In this document: in pieces, positions 24,296-32,884 of the stretch
Numbering within the stretch: position 1 is the first letter of the stretch
Layout: each line of letters begins with the position of its first letter
NCBI GenBank assembly: GCA_016874715.1
Contig: VGTK01000019.1
Location: 1-44,896, forward strand
Length of the DNA stretch: 44,896 nucleotides
Direction: 5' to 3'
Source: Deltaproteobacteria bacterium
GTDB taxonomy: Bacteria; Desulfobacterota; Binatia; UBA12015
The notes under the pieces: generated by a model
The model's input: only the letters and a program-made list of their open reading frames with translations
What the model was told of the DNA's origin: nothing
The model's database searches: none
Position numbers and translations under genes: made by a program

Positions 24296-26041
24296 ATGAA
24301 CACGCACGTGAAGAAGTGGGTCGACGAGATCGCCGCCCTGACCACGCCCGACCGGGTCGTGTGGTGCGACGGTTCCGAGGAAGAGCGCGCGCGACTCACC
24401 GAAGAAGCGGTGAAGACCGGCGTCCTGATGCCGCTCAACCAGGAGAAGATGCCGGGCTGCTACCTGCACCGCAGCGACTCGAGCGACGTCGCGCGCACGG
24501 AGCACCTCACCTTCATCTGCTCGCCGAAGGAGGAGGAGGCCGGACCGACGAACAACTGGATGTCGCCGGCCGACGCGGACAAGAAGGTGCTGCCGCTGTT
24601 CAAGGGCGCGATGAAGGGCCGCACGATGTACGTCGTGCCGTTTCTGATGGGGCCCGTCGGCTCGAAGTTCTCCAAGGTCGGCGTCGAGATCACCGACAGC
24701 GTCTACGTCGTGATCAACATGCGCATCATGACGCGCATGGGGCAGGTCGCGCTCGACCACCTCGGCAGCGGGGAGGAGTTCACGCGCTGCCTGCACTCGC
24801 TCGGCGACCTCTCGCCCGACCGCCGCTTCATCTGCCACTTCCCCCAGAAGAACGAGATCTGGAGTGTCGGCTCGGGCTACGGCGGCAACGCGCTGCTCGG
24901 CAAGAAGTGTCTCGCGCTGCGCATCGCGAGCACGCTCGGCCAGCGCCAGGGCTGGCTCGCGGAGCACATGCTGATCCTCGGCGTGAAGACGCCCGCGGGG
25001 AAGATGCACTACGTCACCGGCGCGTTCCCGAGCGCGTGCGGCAAGACGAACCTCGCGATGCTGGTCCCGCCCGCGTCGATGCCGGGCTGGGAGATCACGA
25101 CCGTCGGTGACGACATCGCGTGGCTGCATCCGGGTGACGACGGCCGCCTCTGGGCGATCAACCCCGAGGCGGGTTTCTTCGGCGTGGCACCCGGCACCAG
25201 CATGAAGACCAATCCGAATGCGATGCGGACGATCCGGACCAACACCATCTTCACCAACGTCGCGCTGAAGCCCGACGGCACGGTGTGGTGGGAGGGGCAC
25301 GACGATCCGCCGGTCGAGGGGATGCTCGACTGGCAGGGCAAGCCCTGGGATCCGAAGAGCGGCGACAAGGCCGCGCATCCGAACAGCCGCTTCACCGCAC
25401 CCGCCGCGCAGTGTCCGTGCATCTCGCCCGAATTCACGAACCCGAACGGCGTGCCGATCAGCGCGATCCTCTTCGGCGCACGCCGTCAGCGCCGCGTCCC
25501 GCTCGTGTTCCAGGCCGAGACCTGGCAGCACGGCACGTTCCTCGGCGCGACGCTCGCGTCGGAGACGACCGCTGCCGCGACCGGCAAAGTCGGCGTGCTG
25601 CGCCGCGACTCGATGGCCATGCAGCCCTTCTGCGGCTACAACATGGGCGATTACTTGTCGCACTGGCTCGAGGTCGGGCAGAAGCTGACGAAGCCGCCCG
25701 GCATCTTCCGCGTGAACTGGTTCCGCACCGACCCCGACGGCAAGTTCATCTGGCCGGGGTTCGGCGACAACCTGCGCGTGCTGAAGTGGGTGCTCGAGCG
25801 CTGCGACGGTGGTGGTAAGGCCGTCAAGACGGCCATCGGCTGGGTGCCCACCGCGGACGCAATCGACCTCGACGGTGCGGCGATCGAGCGCAAGCAGGTC
25901 GAGGAGCTGCTCGAGGTGGACGCGGCCGACTGGCACGAGGCGCTCGAGCTGCAGAAGGAGTACTTCGAGAAGTTCGGTTCCCACACGCCTGGCGGCATGT
26001 GGAAGGAGCACAACGAGCTCGCCAAGCGCGTCGCGGCCTGA
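24296..26041 (+). CDS. pckG: Phosphoenolpyruvate carboxykinase (GTP)
   Basis: 581 residues, within the usual range (about 600) of GTP-type PEPCK. Family marks are clear: NIYV-like strand region, GSGYGGNALLGKKCLALRIAS, the P-loop GAFPSACGKTNLAML (residues 242-256) with active-site Cys248, WEITTVGDDIAWL metal site, INPEAGFFGVAPGTS and the FGARRQRRVPLV segment. It converts oxaloacetate and GTP to PEP, the first step of gluconeogenesis. ATG 24296 follows a GGAG site. The phosphofructokinase gene starts 164 bases later on the same strand. Confidence 0.95.
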   Translation: MNTHVKKWVDEIAALTTPDRVVWCDGSEEERARLTEEAVKTGVLMPLNQEKMPGCYLHRSDSSDVARTEHLTFICSPKEEEAGPTNNWMSPADADKKVLPLFKGAMKGRTMYVVPFLMGPVGSKFSKVGVEITDSVYVVINMRIMTRMGQVALDHLGSGEEFTRCLHSLGDLSPDRRFICHFPQKNEIWSVGSGYGGNALLGKKCLALRIASTLGQRQGWLAEHMLILGVKTPAGKMHYVTGAFPSACGKTNLAMLVPPASMPGWEITTVGDDIAWLHPGDDGRLWAINPEAGFFGVAPGTSMKTNPNAMRTIRTNTIFTNVALKPDGTVWWEGHDDPPVEGMLDWQGKPWDPKSGDKAAHPNSRFTAPAAQCPCISPEFTNPNGVPISAILFGARRQRRVPLVFQAETWQHGTFLGATLASETTAAATGKVGVLRRDSMAMQPFCGYNMGDYLSHWLEVGQKLTKPPGIFRVNWFRTDPDGKFIWPGFGDNLRVLKWVLERCDGGGKAVKTAIGWVPTADAIDLDGAAIERKQVEELLEVDAADWHEALELQKEYFEKFGSHTPGGMWKEHNELAKRVAA

Positions 26042-26205
26042 CCCGATCTCGTCGACGGACGTGCGGGGCGTGGCGCCGCGCGGCCTGCTGCGGGCGTCCT
26101 CGGGGGGTCGGTACACCCGACCGCGGTGGGCGAGATCCGCGACCTTGCCGGTCCCGGGGCGATCTCCTACAGAGCCTCCATGACCGCGGTCACGGGAGTA
26201 GCCGA

Positions 26206-27174
26206 ATGAAGATCGGCGTCCTCACCTCGGGAGGTGACGCGCCGGGCATGAACGCGGCGATCCGCGCCGTCGTCCGCACCGCGCTGCGCCGCGGCTGGTC
26301 GGTCGCCGGCGTGCGCAACGGCTTTGCCGGCCTGATCGGCGGCAGCTTCGTCTCGCTCGGGGCGCGCGACGTCGGTGGCATCGTCGAGCGCGGCGGCACC
26401 TTCCTCGGTAGCGCGCGCTGCCCCGAGTTCCGCGAGGAAGAGGGCCGCGTTCGAGCGCTGCGGCACCTCCGCCAGGACGGCATCGCGGGCCTGGTGGTGA
26501 TCGGCGGCAACGGGTCGCAGACGGGCTCGCACGCGCTCTGCCAGATGGGATTCCCGGTGGTCGGAGTGGCCTCGACCATCGACAACGACCTGTGCGGCTC
26601 CGACGTGACGATCGGCGTCGACACCGCGCTCAACATCGCGATCGAGGCGATCGACCGCCTGAAGGTCACCGCGTCGTCGCACGAGCGTGCGTTCCTGGTC
26701 GAGGTGATGGGGCGCGACTGCGGGTATCTCGCGCTGATGGCCGCGCTCGCGGGCGGTGCGGAGGCCGTCGTGCTGCCGGAGATCGACGTCGAGCCCGACG
26801 TGATCGCGGCCGACCTGCGTGCGTCGTACGAACGCGGCAAGGCGCACGCGATCGTCGTCGTGGCCGAGGGCGCACGCTACGACGGCGAGGCGCTGGTCCG
26901 GTATTTCCGCGAGCACAAGGGGCGCCTCGGCTTCGAGCCGCGCCTCACGGTGCTCGGGCACGTGCAGCGCGGCGGGCGGCCGGGAGCGTCCGATCGCCTG
27001 CTCGCGACCCGGCTCGGCGCCGCGGCCGTGGAGCAGCTCGCGCGCGGGGGGCACGGCGTGCTCGTCGGAACGATCGACAACCGCATCCAGGCGACGCCGC
27101 TCGGCGAGGTCGTCGCGGGCAAGAAGACCATCGATCGCGATCTGCTCGACCTGGCTCGCACCCTCGCGCAGTAG
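26206..27174 (+). CDS. pfkA: 6-phosphofructokinase
   Basis: 322 residues, standard PFK-A length. Motifs: TSGGDAPGMN near the start, GGNGSQTG (101-107), VASTIDNDLCGSDVTIGVDTALN with catalytic Asp in TIDND (124-128), VEVMGRDCGYLALMAAL and HVQRGGRPGASDR. It phosphorylates fructose 6-phosphate. The Gly in GGNGS at the site that is Asp in PPi-dependent enzymes favours ATP as donor. The preceding Asn102 replaces the common Asp of GGDGS. ATG 26206 starts the homology exactly. No strong ribosome site is visible (GGGAG at about 26194). Confidence 0.93.
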   Translation: MKIGVLTSGGDAPGMNAAIRAVVRTALRRGWSVAGVRNGFAGLIGGSFVSLGARDVGGIVERGGTFLGSARCPEFREEEGRVRALRHLRQDGIAGLVVIGGNGSQTGSHALCQMGFPVVGVASTIDNDLCGSDVTIGVDTALNIAIEAIDRLKVTASSHERAFLVEVMGRDCGYLALMAALAGGAEAVVLPEIDVEPDVIAADLRASYERGKAHAIVVVAEGARYDGEALVRYFREHKGRLGFEPRLTVLGHVQRGGRPGASDRLLATRLGAAAVEQLARGGHGVLVGTIDNRIQATPLGEVVAGKKTIDRDLLDLARTLAQ

Positions 27175-27456
27175 ACCGTCGGTTTCTACACGATGCGCTC
27201 GCCCGCTCCCGCGACGAAGCGCGGCAGCAGGGCGGCCGAGCCGCTCGCCGCTGGCGGCACGTCCCAGCGCGACCTGCGGCCCGACGCCCCGGTGCGCTCG
27301 CTCGAGGGGTTCATCGCCTTCCGCGAGGCGGGCGACGAGGTCGTGGGCTGCGACGATCGATCGGTCGCGCGAGCCGACGCTCGGGGATCGCTACCTGCTC
27401 TGACCGCGCCGTGGCCGAGCAGCGGGACGCGCTCCTGTGCGGACATCCGGGGACCG
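27175..27456. other. Region without a confident gene; possible remnant
   Basis: 282 bases between pfkA and the 3' end of the helicase gene. A plus frame from ATG 27193 has coding-like third positions up to about 27357 (including LEGFIAFREAGDEVVGCDD). The same bias then continues in another frame to TGA near 27404 (REPTLGDRYLL). This could be a small frameshifted gene, but no homology was recognised. Nothing on the minus strand is convincing. Confidence 0.3.
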
Positions 27457-29280
27457 TCACGGGAAGCGGTGACCCCGACGGGGTGGCTTGCGCGCGGGCG
27501 GGTCGTCGCCGCGCCTCGGCGGGCGTCCCCAGGCGGGCTCGCGAGGCCAGGCGAACCCTTCGCCCGCTGCGCGCTCGAGGCGGACGGTCACCTTCCTGCC
27601 CTTGACGGGGCGGCCGCGCAGCGCCCCGACCACCATCCTCGCGAGCCCCTCGGGAATCTCGACCAGCGAGAAGCGGTCGGAGATGGTGATCACGCCCACC
27701 TCGCTGCCGCTGATTCCCGCCTCGCCGGTGATCGCCCCGACGATGTCCTGGGGTCGGATGCCCATCTCGCGCCCGCCGCCGATGAACACGCGCGTCATCC
27801 CGGGCTTCGCCCGATCGCCCCCGGGCCCTTCAGCATACGGCGCTCGCGCGCTGCCGCGCGGGGGCGCACCACGCGCCGGACGGGACTCCGCGTGGCGGTC
27901 GCCGAAGGCGCCGCCTGCGAATGCCGGGATCACCTCGTCCGCAGCGGCGCGATCGCTTTCGGCCAGCAACTTGACGGCGGCCATCGCGACCAGCGCCGGC
28001 TCGAACTCGCCCGCCAGCGACTCGACGGCCGCTCGGAAGCCCTCGACCTCGACCTCGCCCGCGACCAGCGCCTCGTGCAGTGCCTTGCGCACCCGTTCGA
28101 GGCGGCGCGCGCGCAGGTCGGCGACGCTCGGGACGGGTGCGATGTCGATCCTCCGCTTGGTGAGCTGCTCGATGTTGCGCATCAGGCGGTGCTCGCGCGG
28201 CTCGGCGAGCGTGATCGCGATGCCCTCGCGGCCGGCACGGCCGACGCGGCCGATCCGGTGCACGTAGGCCTCGGGCGCCGACGGCACGTCGAAGTTGATC
28301 ACGTGGGTGAGCTGCGGGATGTCGAGGCCGCGCGCCGCCACGTCGGTCGCGATCACCAGATCGGCGGCCTTGCCGCGCAGCTTCTTCATGACGCGGTCGC
28401 GCTGCTCCTGCGACATGCCGCCGTGCAGGACCTCGGTGCGGTAGCCGTGCGCGCCGAGCGCCTCGCCGAGCTCGTCGACCTCGTTGCGCGTGCGGCAGAA
28501 GACGATCGCCGCGTCGGGGTCCTCCATGTCGAGGATGCGGCCGAGAGCGGCGATCTTGTGCGCCCGCGAGACCACGAACGCGGTCTGGCGCACCTTGGGC
28601 GCCTTGCCCGCGACCGGGCGCTCGCCGGCGATCCGGATCTGCAGCGGGTCGCGCAGGTAGCGCCGGGCGATCGACGTGATGCGTGCGGGAATCGTCGCCG
28701 AGAACAGCACCGTCTGGCGTTCCGGCGGAGCCTGCTCGAGGATCGCGTCGAGATCCTCGGCGAAGCCCATGTCGAGCATCTCGTCGGCCTCGTCGAGCAC
28801 CAGAACCTGGATGCTGGCGAGCGACAGCGTGCCGCGGCGCAGGTGGTCGAGCGCGCGCCCCGGCGTCGCCACGACGACGTGCACGCCACGCTCGAGCGCA
28901 CGTAGCTGGGGCTGGTACGACTGCCCGCCGTAGATCGGCAACACCGACACCTGCAGCGCGCGACCGTAGCGCTGCACCGCCTCGGCGACCTGCATGGCCA
29001 GCTCGCGCGTCGGCACCAGCACCAGCGCGAACGGCGCACGCTTCCCGCCCCGCCGTTCGGTGAAGCGCTGCAGCAGCGGCAGCGCGAACGCCGCGGTCTT
29101 GCCCGTTCCGGTCGCCGCCTGACCGACGAGATCGCGCCCTTCGAGGAGCCGCGGGATGGTCTCCCGCTGGATCTCGGTCGGCTCCTCGTAGCCGAGCGAA
29201 TCGAGCCCTTCGACGAGCCGGGGATCGAGGCCGAGCACAGCGAATCCACCGTCGTCGCCGCGTGGCGTCACGGAAGTCAC
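27457..29280 (-). CDS. deaD: DEAD-box ATP-dependent RNA helicase, CsdA/DeaD type with RNA-binding tail
   Basis: 607 residues from GTG 29280; GTG 29271 is possible. The helicase core is complete: Q-motif GYEEPTEIQRETIP, AATGTGKTAAF, PTRELA, TPGR, DEAD, SAT, HGGMSQEQR, ARGLDIPQLTHVINFD and HRIGRVGRAG. After residue 440 comes a linker, then a DbpA/CsdA-like RNA-binding domain (FIGGGREMGIRPQDIVGAITGEAGISGSEVGVITI ... FSLVEIPEGLA) and a basic Arg/Pro-rich tail. It should remodel structured RNA in ribosome assembly or mRNA decay. A TAGTGT at 29288-29293 ends seven bases before GTG, so the mRNA may be leaderless. Confidence 0.93.
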   Translation of the reverse strand: MTSVTPRGDDGGFAVLGLDPRLVEGLDSLGYEEPTEIQRETIPRLLEGRDLVGQAATGTGKTAAFALPLLQRFTERRGGKRAPFALVLVPTRELAMQVAEAVQRYGRALQVSVLPIYGGQSYQPQLRALERGVHVVVATPGRALDHLRRGTLSLASIQVLVLDEADEMLDMGFAEDLDAILEQAPPERQTVLFSATIPARITSIARRYLRDPLQIRIAGERPVAGKAPKVRQTAFVVSRAHKIAALGRILDMEDPDAAIVFCRTRNEVDELGEALGAHGYRTEVLHGGMSQEQRDRVMKKLRGKAADLVIATDVAARGLDIPQLTHVINFDVPSAPEAYVHRIGRVGRAGREGIAITLAEPREHRLMRNIEQLTKRRIDIAPVPSVADLRARRLERVRKALHEALVAGEVEVEGFRAAVESLAGEFEPALVAMAAVKLLAESDRAAADEVIPAFAGGAFGDRHAESRPARGAPPRGSARAPYAEGPGGDRAKPGMTRVFIGGGREMGIRPQDIVGAITGEAGISGSEVGVITISDRFSLVEIPEGLARMVVGALRGRPVKGRKVTVRLERAAGEGFAWPREPAWGRPPRRGDDPPARKPPRRGHRFP

Positions 29281-29355
29281 CCCGAGCACACTAGCCTGCG
29301 TGGGTGCCCGGCGCTCGGGGTGCCGGCGGAGCCGGAGGTCCGCCCGTGCCACGCC

Positions 29356-29371
29356 CCGCGGCCGGCCGCGG
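29356..29371. repeat. 16-bp perfect palindrome between ubiB and helicase genes
   Basis: CCGCGGCCGGCCGCGG lies in the 112-base gap after the UbiB stop (minus strand). It has no loop or T run. It may help terminate the UbiB transcript; the role is uncertain. Confidence 0.4.
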
Positions 29372-29392
29372 CGCGGCAGGCGCGCAGGCCGC

Positions 29393-31102
29393 TCAGAACC
29401 TGCCCGACCGGAGGAACCCCCACGCGACGATCAGGTAGCCGCCGCCCGCGGCGAGGAGGCCGAGCACGCCGAGCACCGGGTTCGCCGGGATGCCGAGGAC
29501 GTTCGGTCCGCCCCCCGACCCGAGCAGGATCGACGAGCCCACGAGCAGCGCGCTCACCATCAGGCTCAGTGCCACGCGGTTCGCGCTGCGCGCGCGCTCG
29601 AGCTCCGCGTGGCGGTATCCGTCGACCTCGGTCGCGACCTTCAGGCGCCCGCTGCGGAGCTGCGTGACGATCGTGGTCAGCTCGCGCGGCAAGGTCGCGA
29701 GCAGGCTGACCGCTTCCTCGCCCGCGCGGATCGCGTCGCGCGCGAGGAAGCGCGGGTCGGCGAGGCGCTCGAGGTACGAGCGCAGCACGAGCGGCCGCAT
29801 CGCCTGCATCGGGTCGAGCCGCGGGTCGAGGATGCGCGCGACCCCCTCGACGGTCGCGAGCGCCTTGCCCGTCAGCAGCAGCTCGGGCGGGACGAGGACG
29901 CGGTGCCGCGCCAGCACCTCGAACAGCTCGCCGATGAAGACGCCGACGTCGACCTCCTCGAGCGGCAGCTCGTTGTAGGCGTCGATCATCTCCTGCGCAT
30001 CGCGACGCAAGGCGGCGAGATCGGCGCCCTCGTCGACCAGCTCGAGGCGGCGGAAGAGGGCGACGATCTTGCCGCCGTCGCCCAGCAGGACGCCGACCAG
30101 CAGCTCGAGCAGCGCGTCGCGCAGGTTGCGGTCGAGCTGCCCCATCATGCCCATGTCGATGGGCGCGATGCGGCCGTCGCGCAGCACGAAGATGTTTCCC
30201 GGGTGCGGGTCGGCGTGAAAGAAGCCGTGCTGGAAGATCTGCTTGACGACGAACTCGACGCCGCGGCGCGCGAGGTCGGGGCGGTCGATGCCCGCGCCTT
30301 CGAGCGCGGCGACGTCGGATGCCTTGATGCCGTCGATGAGCTCGAGCGTCAGGACGGCCTTGCCCGACAGCTCCGGGTACGTCCGCAGGACGTGGATCGT
30401 CCGGTCGCCGCGGAAGTTGCGCGCGAAGCGCTCGATGTTGCGCGCCTCCCTGGTGAGGTCGATCTCGCGCCAGATCGAGCGCCGGAACTCGTCGGCGATC
30501 GCGCGCGGCGAGAACTGCCGGCTCTCGGGAACGTTGTCCTCGAGGAGTCCCGCGAGGCTGGTGAGCACGTCGAGGTCGCGCGCGATCTGCGTCTCGAGGC
30601 CGGGACGGCGCACCTTCACGACCACCTCGCTGCCGTCCTGCAGCGTCGCGCGGTGCACCTGGGCGATCGAGGCGGCGGCGAGCGGGACCACGTCGAAGCG
30701 TGCGAACAGCTCCTCCACCGGGCGTCCGAGCTGGCGTTCGATCTCGCGCTTCGCCTCGTCGCCCGGGAACGGCGGCACGCGATCCTGCAGCTGGCGCAGC
30801 TCCTCGACGAGGCTCATCGGAATGAGGTCCGGGCGGGTGGCGAGGACCTGTCCCAGCTTGATGAACGTGGGGCCGAGCTCCTCGAACGCCATGCGGATGC
30901 GCTGCTCGGTGGTGAGCGTCTCGGCGGCCGGGTCTTCGGCCACGCCGGCGAGGCGGCGTCGCACGCGCTCGATGCCGAAGGCGAGGCCGAGGCGCGGTAC
31001 GAGGTCGCCCCAGCCGTACTTGACGAGCACGGCGGCGATCTCGCGCAGACGCTGCAGGTTGCGCACGGTCTGCGGGATGCGGAACAGCGTCGAGACCCGC
31101 AT
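29393..31102 (-). CDS. ubiB: UbiB/ABC1/AarF-family atypical kinase
   Basis: 569 residues. ABC1 motifs are in order: [14 protein letters not shown] (KxGQ), the Ala-rich loop [31 protein letters not shown] and APIDMGMMG, followed by two C-terminal membrane helices ([21 protein letters not shown] and [23 protein letters not shown]). UbiB proteins are ATPase-like factors needed for ubiquinone or other prenyl-lipid synthesis or extraction. The target lipid here is unknown. It starts five bases after a small coiled-coil gene, so the two form an operon. Confidence 0.92.
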   Translation of the reverse strand: MRVSTLFRIPQTVRNLQRLREIAAVLVKYGWGDLVPRLGLAFGIERVRRRLAGVAEDPAAETLTTEQRIRMAFEELGPTFIKLGQVLATRPDLIPMSLVEELRQLQDRVPPFPGDEAKREIERQLGRPVEELFARFDVVPLAAASIAQVHRATLQDGSEVVVKVRRPGLETQIARDLDVLTSLAGLLEDNVPESRQFSPRAIADEFRRSIWREIDLTREARNIERFARNFRGDRTIHVLRTYPELSGKAVLTLELIDGIKASDVAALEGAGIDRPDLARRGVEFVVKQIFQHGFFHADPHPGNIFVLRDGRIAPIDMGMMGQLDRNLRDALLELLVGVLLGDGGKIVALFRRLELVDEGADLAALRRDAQEMIDAYNELPLEEVDVGVFIGELFEVLARHRVLVPPELLLTGKALATVEGVARILDPRLDPMQAMRPLVLRSYLERLADPRFLARDAIRAGEEAVSLLATLPRELTTIVTQLRSGRLKVATEVDGYRHAELERARSANRVALSLMVSALLVGSSILLGSGGGPNVLGIPANPVLGVLGLLAAGGGYLIVAWGFLRSGRF

Positions 31103-31107
31103 CGCGC

Positions 31108-31506
31108 TCAGAACCCGTCGCCCTCGCCGCGGGGGCTGCCCGCCGTCCGGCCGCCGACGAGCGCCTCCAGCGCGGCGATGCGCGCCTCGAGCCGGGCGAC
31201 GCGCGCGGTGGCATCGTGGCCTGCGGCCGGTGCGGCGGCGTCGGCGCGGGCCGCCGCCTCGAGCGCCACCTGGCGGAGGCCCGCGAGGATGCGGCGCGGC
31301 TCGTGCAGTGCGTCACCGATCAGCACGCGCCCGCGCTCCACGGCCTCGTCCACGGCGGCCGCCAGCGCGGCCACCTCGTCCTCGCCGATGCGCCCGTCCC
31401 GGAGCAGCTCGCGGGCGATGCGCGCGGCGTCGTCCCGCGCGCTGGCGAGGCGGTCGGCGATCCAGCCGGAAACGTCGGTGGGGCGCCCGTCGCGTTGCGT
31501 CGACAC
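31108..31506 (-). CDS. Small coiled-coil protein, possibly phasin-like
   Basis: 132 residues from GTG 31506. It is rich in Ala, Arg and Glu and helical throughout ([45 protein letters not shown]). It ends in a heptad-like [15 protein letters not shown] segment, a typical oligomerisation coiled coil. Similar architecture occurs in phasins and polyhydroxyalkanoate-granule proteins, but this is only a resemblance. TATAGG (31513-31518 on the minus strand) ends six bases before the GTG, suggesting a leaderless mRNA. It is followed by ubiB. Confidence 0.65.
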   Translation of the reverse strand: MSTQRDGRPTDVSGWIADRLASARDDAARIARELLRDGRIGEDEVAALAAAVDEAVERGRVLIGDALHEPRRILAGLRQVALEAAARADAAAPAAGHDATARVARLEARIAALEALVGGRTAGSPRGEGDGF

Positions 31507-31512
31507 CCCGAC

Positions 31513-31518
31513 CCTATA
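31513..31518 (-). promoter_or_regulatory. -10 element for leaderless coiled-coil/ubiB transcript
   Basis: TATAGG on the minus strand is six bases upstream of GTG 31506, so the first transcribed base would be at or next to the start codon. No ribosome site is present. The -35 is weak. Confidence 0.45.
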
Positions 31519-31576
31519 CCGCACGATCGTGGCGCCATGCACCACGCCTGCGGCCGTCTTCGGCCGACTTCGGCCA

Positions 31577-31605
31577 TTGAGATGCGCGAGCCTTCCCCCT
31601 ATCGT
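31577..31605 (+). promoter_or_regulatory. Promoter of the GAPDH gene
   Basis: TTGAGA (31577-31582), a 17-base spacer and TATCGT (31600-31605) form a good sigma70-type promoter. The leader would be about 55 bases and contains a strong GGAGGGG ribosome site before ATG 31666. Confidence 0.65.
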
Positions 31606-31665
31606 ACGGGCGAAAGGTCCATCCCGATCAGGCCGTCCGGCCACCATCCTGGAGGGGAAAAGCGA

Positions 31666-32700
31666 ATGGCGATCCGCATTGGAATCAACGGCTTCGGCCG
31701 CATCGGTCGGCTCTTCTACCGGGTCGCCGCGGAGCGCGGCATCGAGGTCGTCGCGGTGAACGACCTGGTTCCGTCCGACAACCTCGCCTACCTGCTGAAG
31801 TACGACACGACGCACCGCCGCTTCACGATCGGCGGCAAGCCGGCGGACGTCTCGGCGCAGGACGACGGCTTCACCGTCAACGGCAAGAAGACCGTCTGCC
31901 TCTCCGAGCGCGATCCGGCCAAGCTGCCCTGGAAGAGCATGAACGTCGACTACGTGCTGGAGTCGACCGGCCTCTTCACCGAGGGCGAGAAGGCCGCGGG
32001 TCACATCGCCGCGGGTGCGAAGCGCGTGCTGATCTCGGCGCCGACCAAGAGCGGCCCGGAGGAAGTCCCGACCTTCTGCCTCGGCGTCAATCACGAGAAG
32101 TACGACCCGGCCAGGCACACCATCCTGAGCAACGCGTCCTGCACGACGAACTGCCTCGCTCCGGTGGCCAAGGTGCTGAACGACATCTTCGGCATCGAGG
32201 AAGGCCTGATGACGACGGTGCACGCCGCGACCGCGACGCAGCCGACGCAGGACGGTCCCAGCAAGAAGGACTGGCGCGGCGGCCGCAACGCCTACCAGAA
32301 CATCATCCCGGCGAGCACCGGTGCCGCGAAGGCGGTCACGCTGTGCATCCCGGAGCTGAAGGGCAAGCTCACGGGCATGGCGTTCCGGGTGCCGACCGCG
32401 GACGTCTCGGCGGTCGACCTCACGTTCCGGACCGCCAAGGAGACCAGCCTCAAGGCGATCAACGCGGCGATGAAGGCCGCGGCGGAAGGCCCGATGAAGG
32501 GCATCCTCGCCTACACCGACGAGGAAGTCGTCTCGAGCGACTTCATCGGCGACCGCCACTCGAGCATCTTCGACGCGGCCGCCGGCCTCGAGCTCAACAG
32601 CCGATTCTTCAAGATCGTCAGCTGGTACGACAACGAGCAGGGCTACGCGACGCGCTGCGCGGACATGGTCGAGATGATGGCGAAGAAGGACGGCAAGTAG
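31666..32700 (+). CDS. gap: Glyceraldehyde-3-phosphate dehydrogenase, type I
   Basis: 344 residues. The Rossmann start [17 protein letters not shown], Asn32-Asp33 in VAVNDL, the active site [12 protein letters not shown] with Cys159, and [12 protein letters not shown] near the C-terminus are all typical. Asp33 favours NAD over NADP. It links glyceraldehyde 3-phosphate and 1,3-bisphosphoglycerate in glycolysis and gluconeogenesis. It has its own promoter, a strong ribosome site and a following terminator hairpin, so it is probably monocistronic; pgk is not adjacent. Confidence 0.96.
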   Translation: MAIRIGINGFGRIGRLFYRVAAERGIEVVAVNDLVPSDNLAYLLKYDTTHRRFTIGGKPADVSAQDDGFTVNGKKTVCLSERDPAKLPWKSMNVDYVLESTGLFTEGEKAAGHIAAGAKRVLISAPTKSGPEEVPTFCLGVNHEKYDPARHTILSNASCTTNCLAPVAKVLNDIFGIEEGLMTTVHAATATQPTQDGPSKKDWRGGRNAYQNIIPASTGAAKAVTLCIPELKGKLTGMAFRVPTADVSAVDLTFRTAKETSLKAINAAMKAAAEGPMKGILAYTDEEVVSSDFIGDRHSSIFDAAAGLELNSRFFKIVSWYDNEQGYATRCADMVEMMAKKDGK

Positions 32701-32722
32701 CCGGCGTCGTTCTCCGCGGCGA

Positions 32723-32749
32723 GGCCCGGTCGCGCGTGCGCGCCGGGCC
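32723..32749 (+). terminator. Terminator hairpin after gap
   Basis: GGCCCGG-T-CGCGC-GT-GCGCG-CCGGGCC forms a 12-bp stem with one bulged T and a 2-base loop, 23 bases after the gap stop. There is no T run, as is common in very GC-rich genomes. The rest of 32750-32884 shows no gene. Confidence 0.75.
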
Positions 32750-32884
32750 ACGCAGCGCTCGAGCCGGGCGTCGCGTGCCCACGCCGGCGGGCCCGTGGCG
32801 CCGAGCGCGCTGCGGATGCGTCGCGTGACTGCGATCCGCGGCCGTCGAGCGGAGTTCGTGGCGGTCGTGGAGCCGCCGCGTCGC

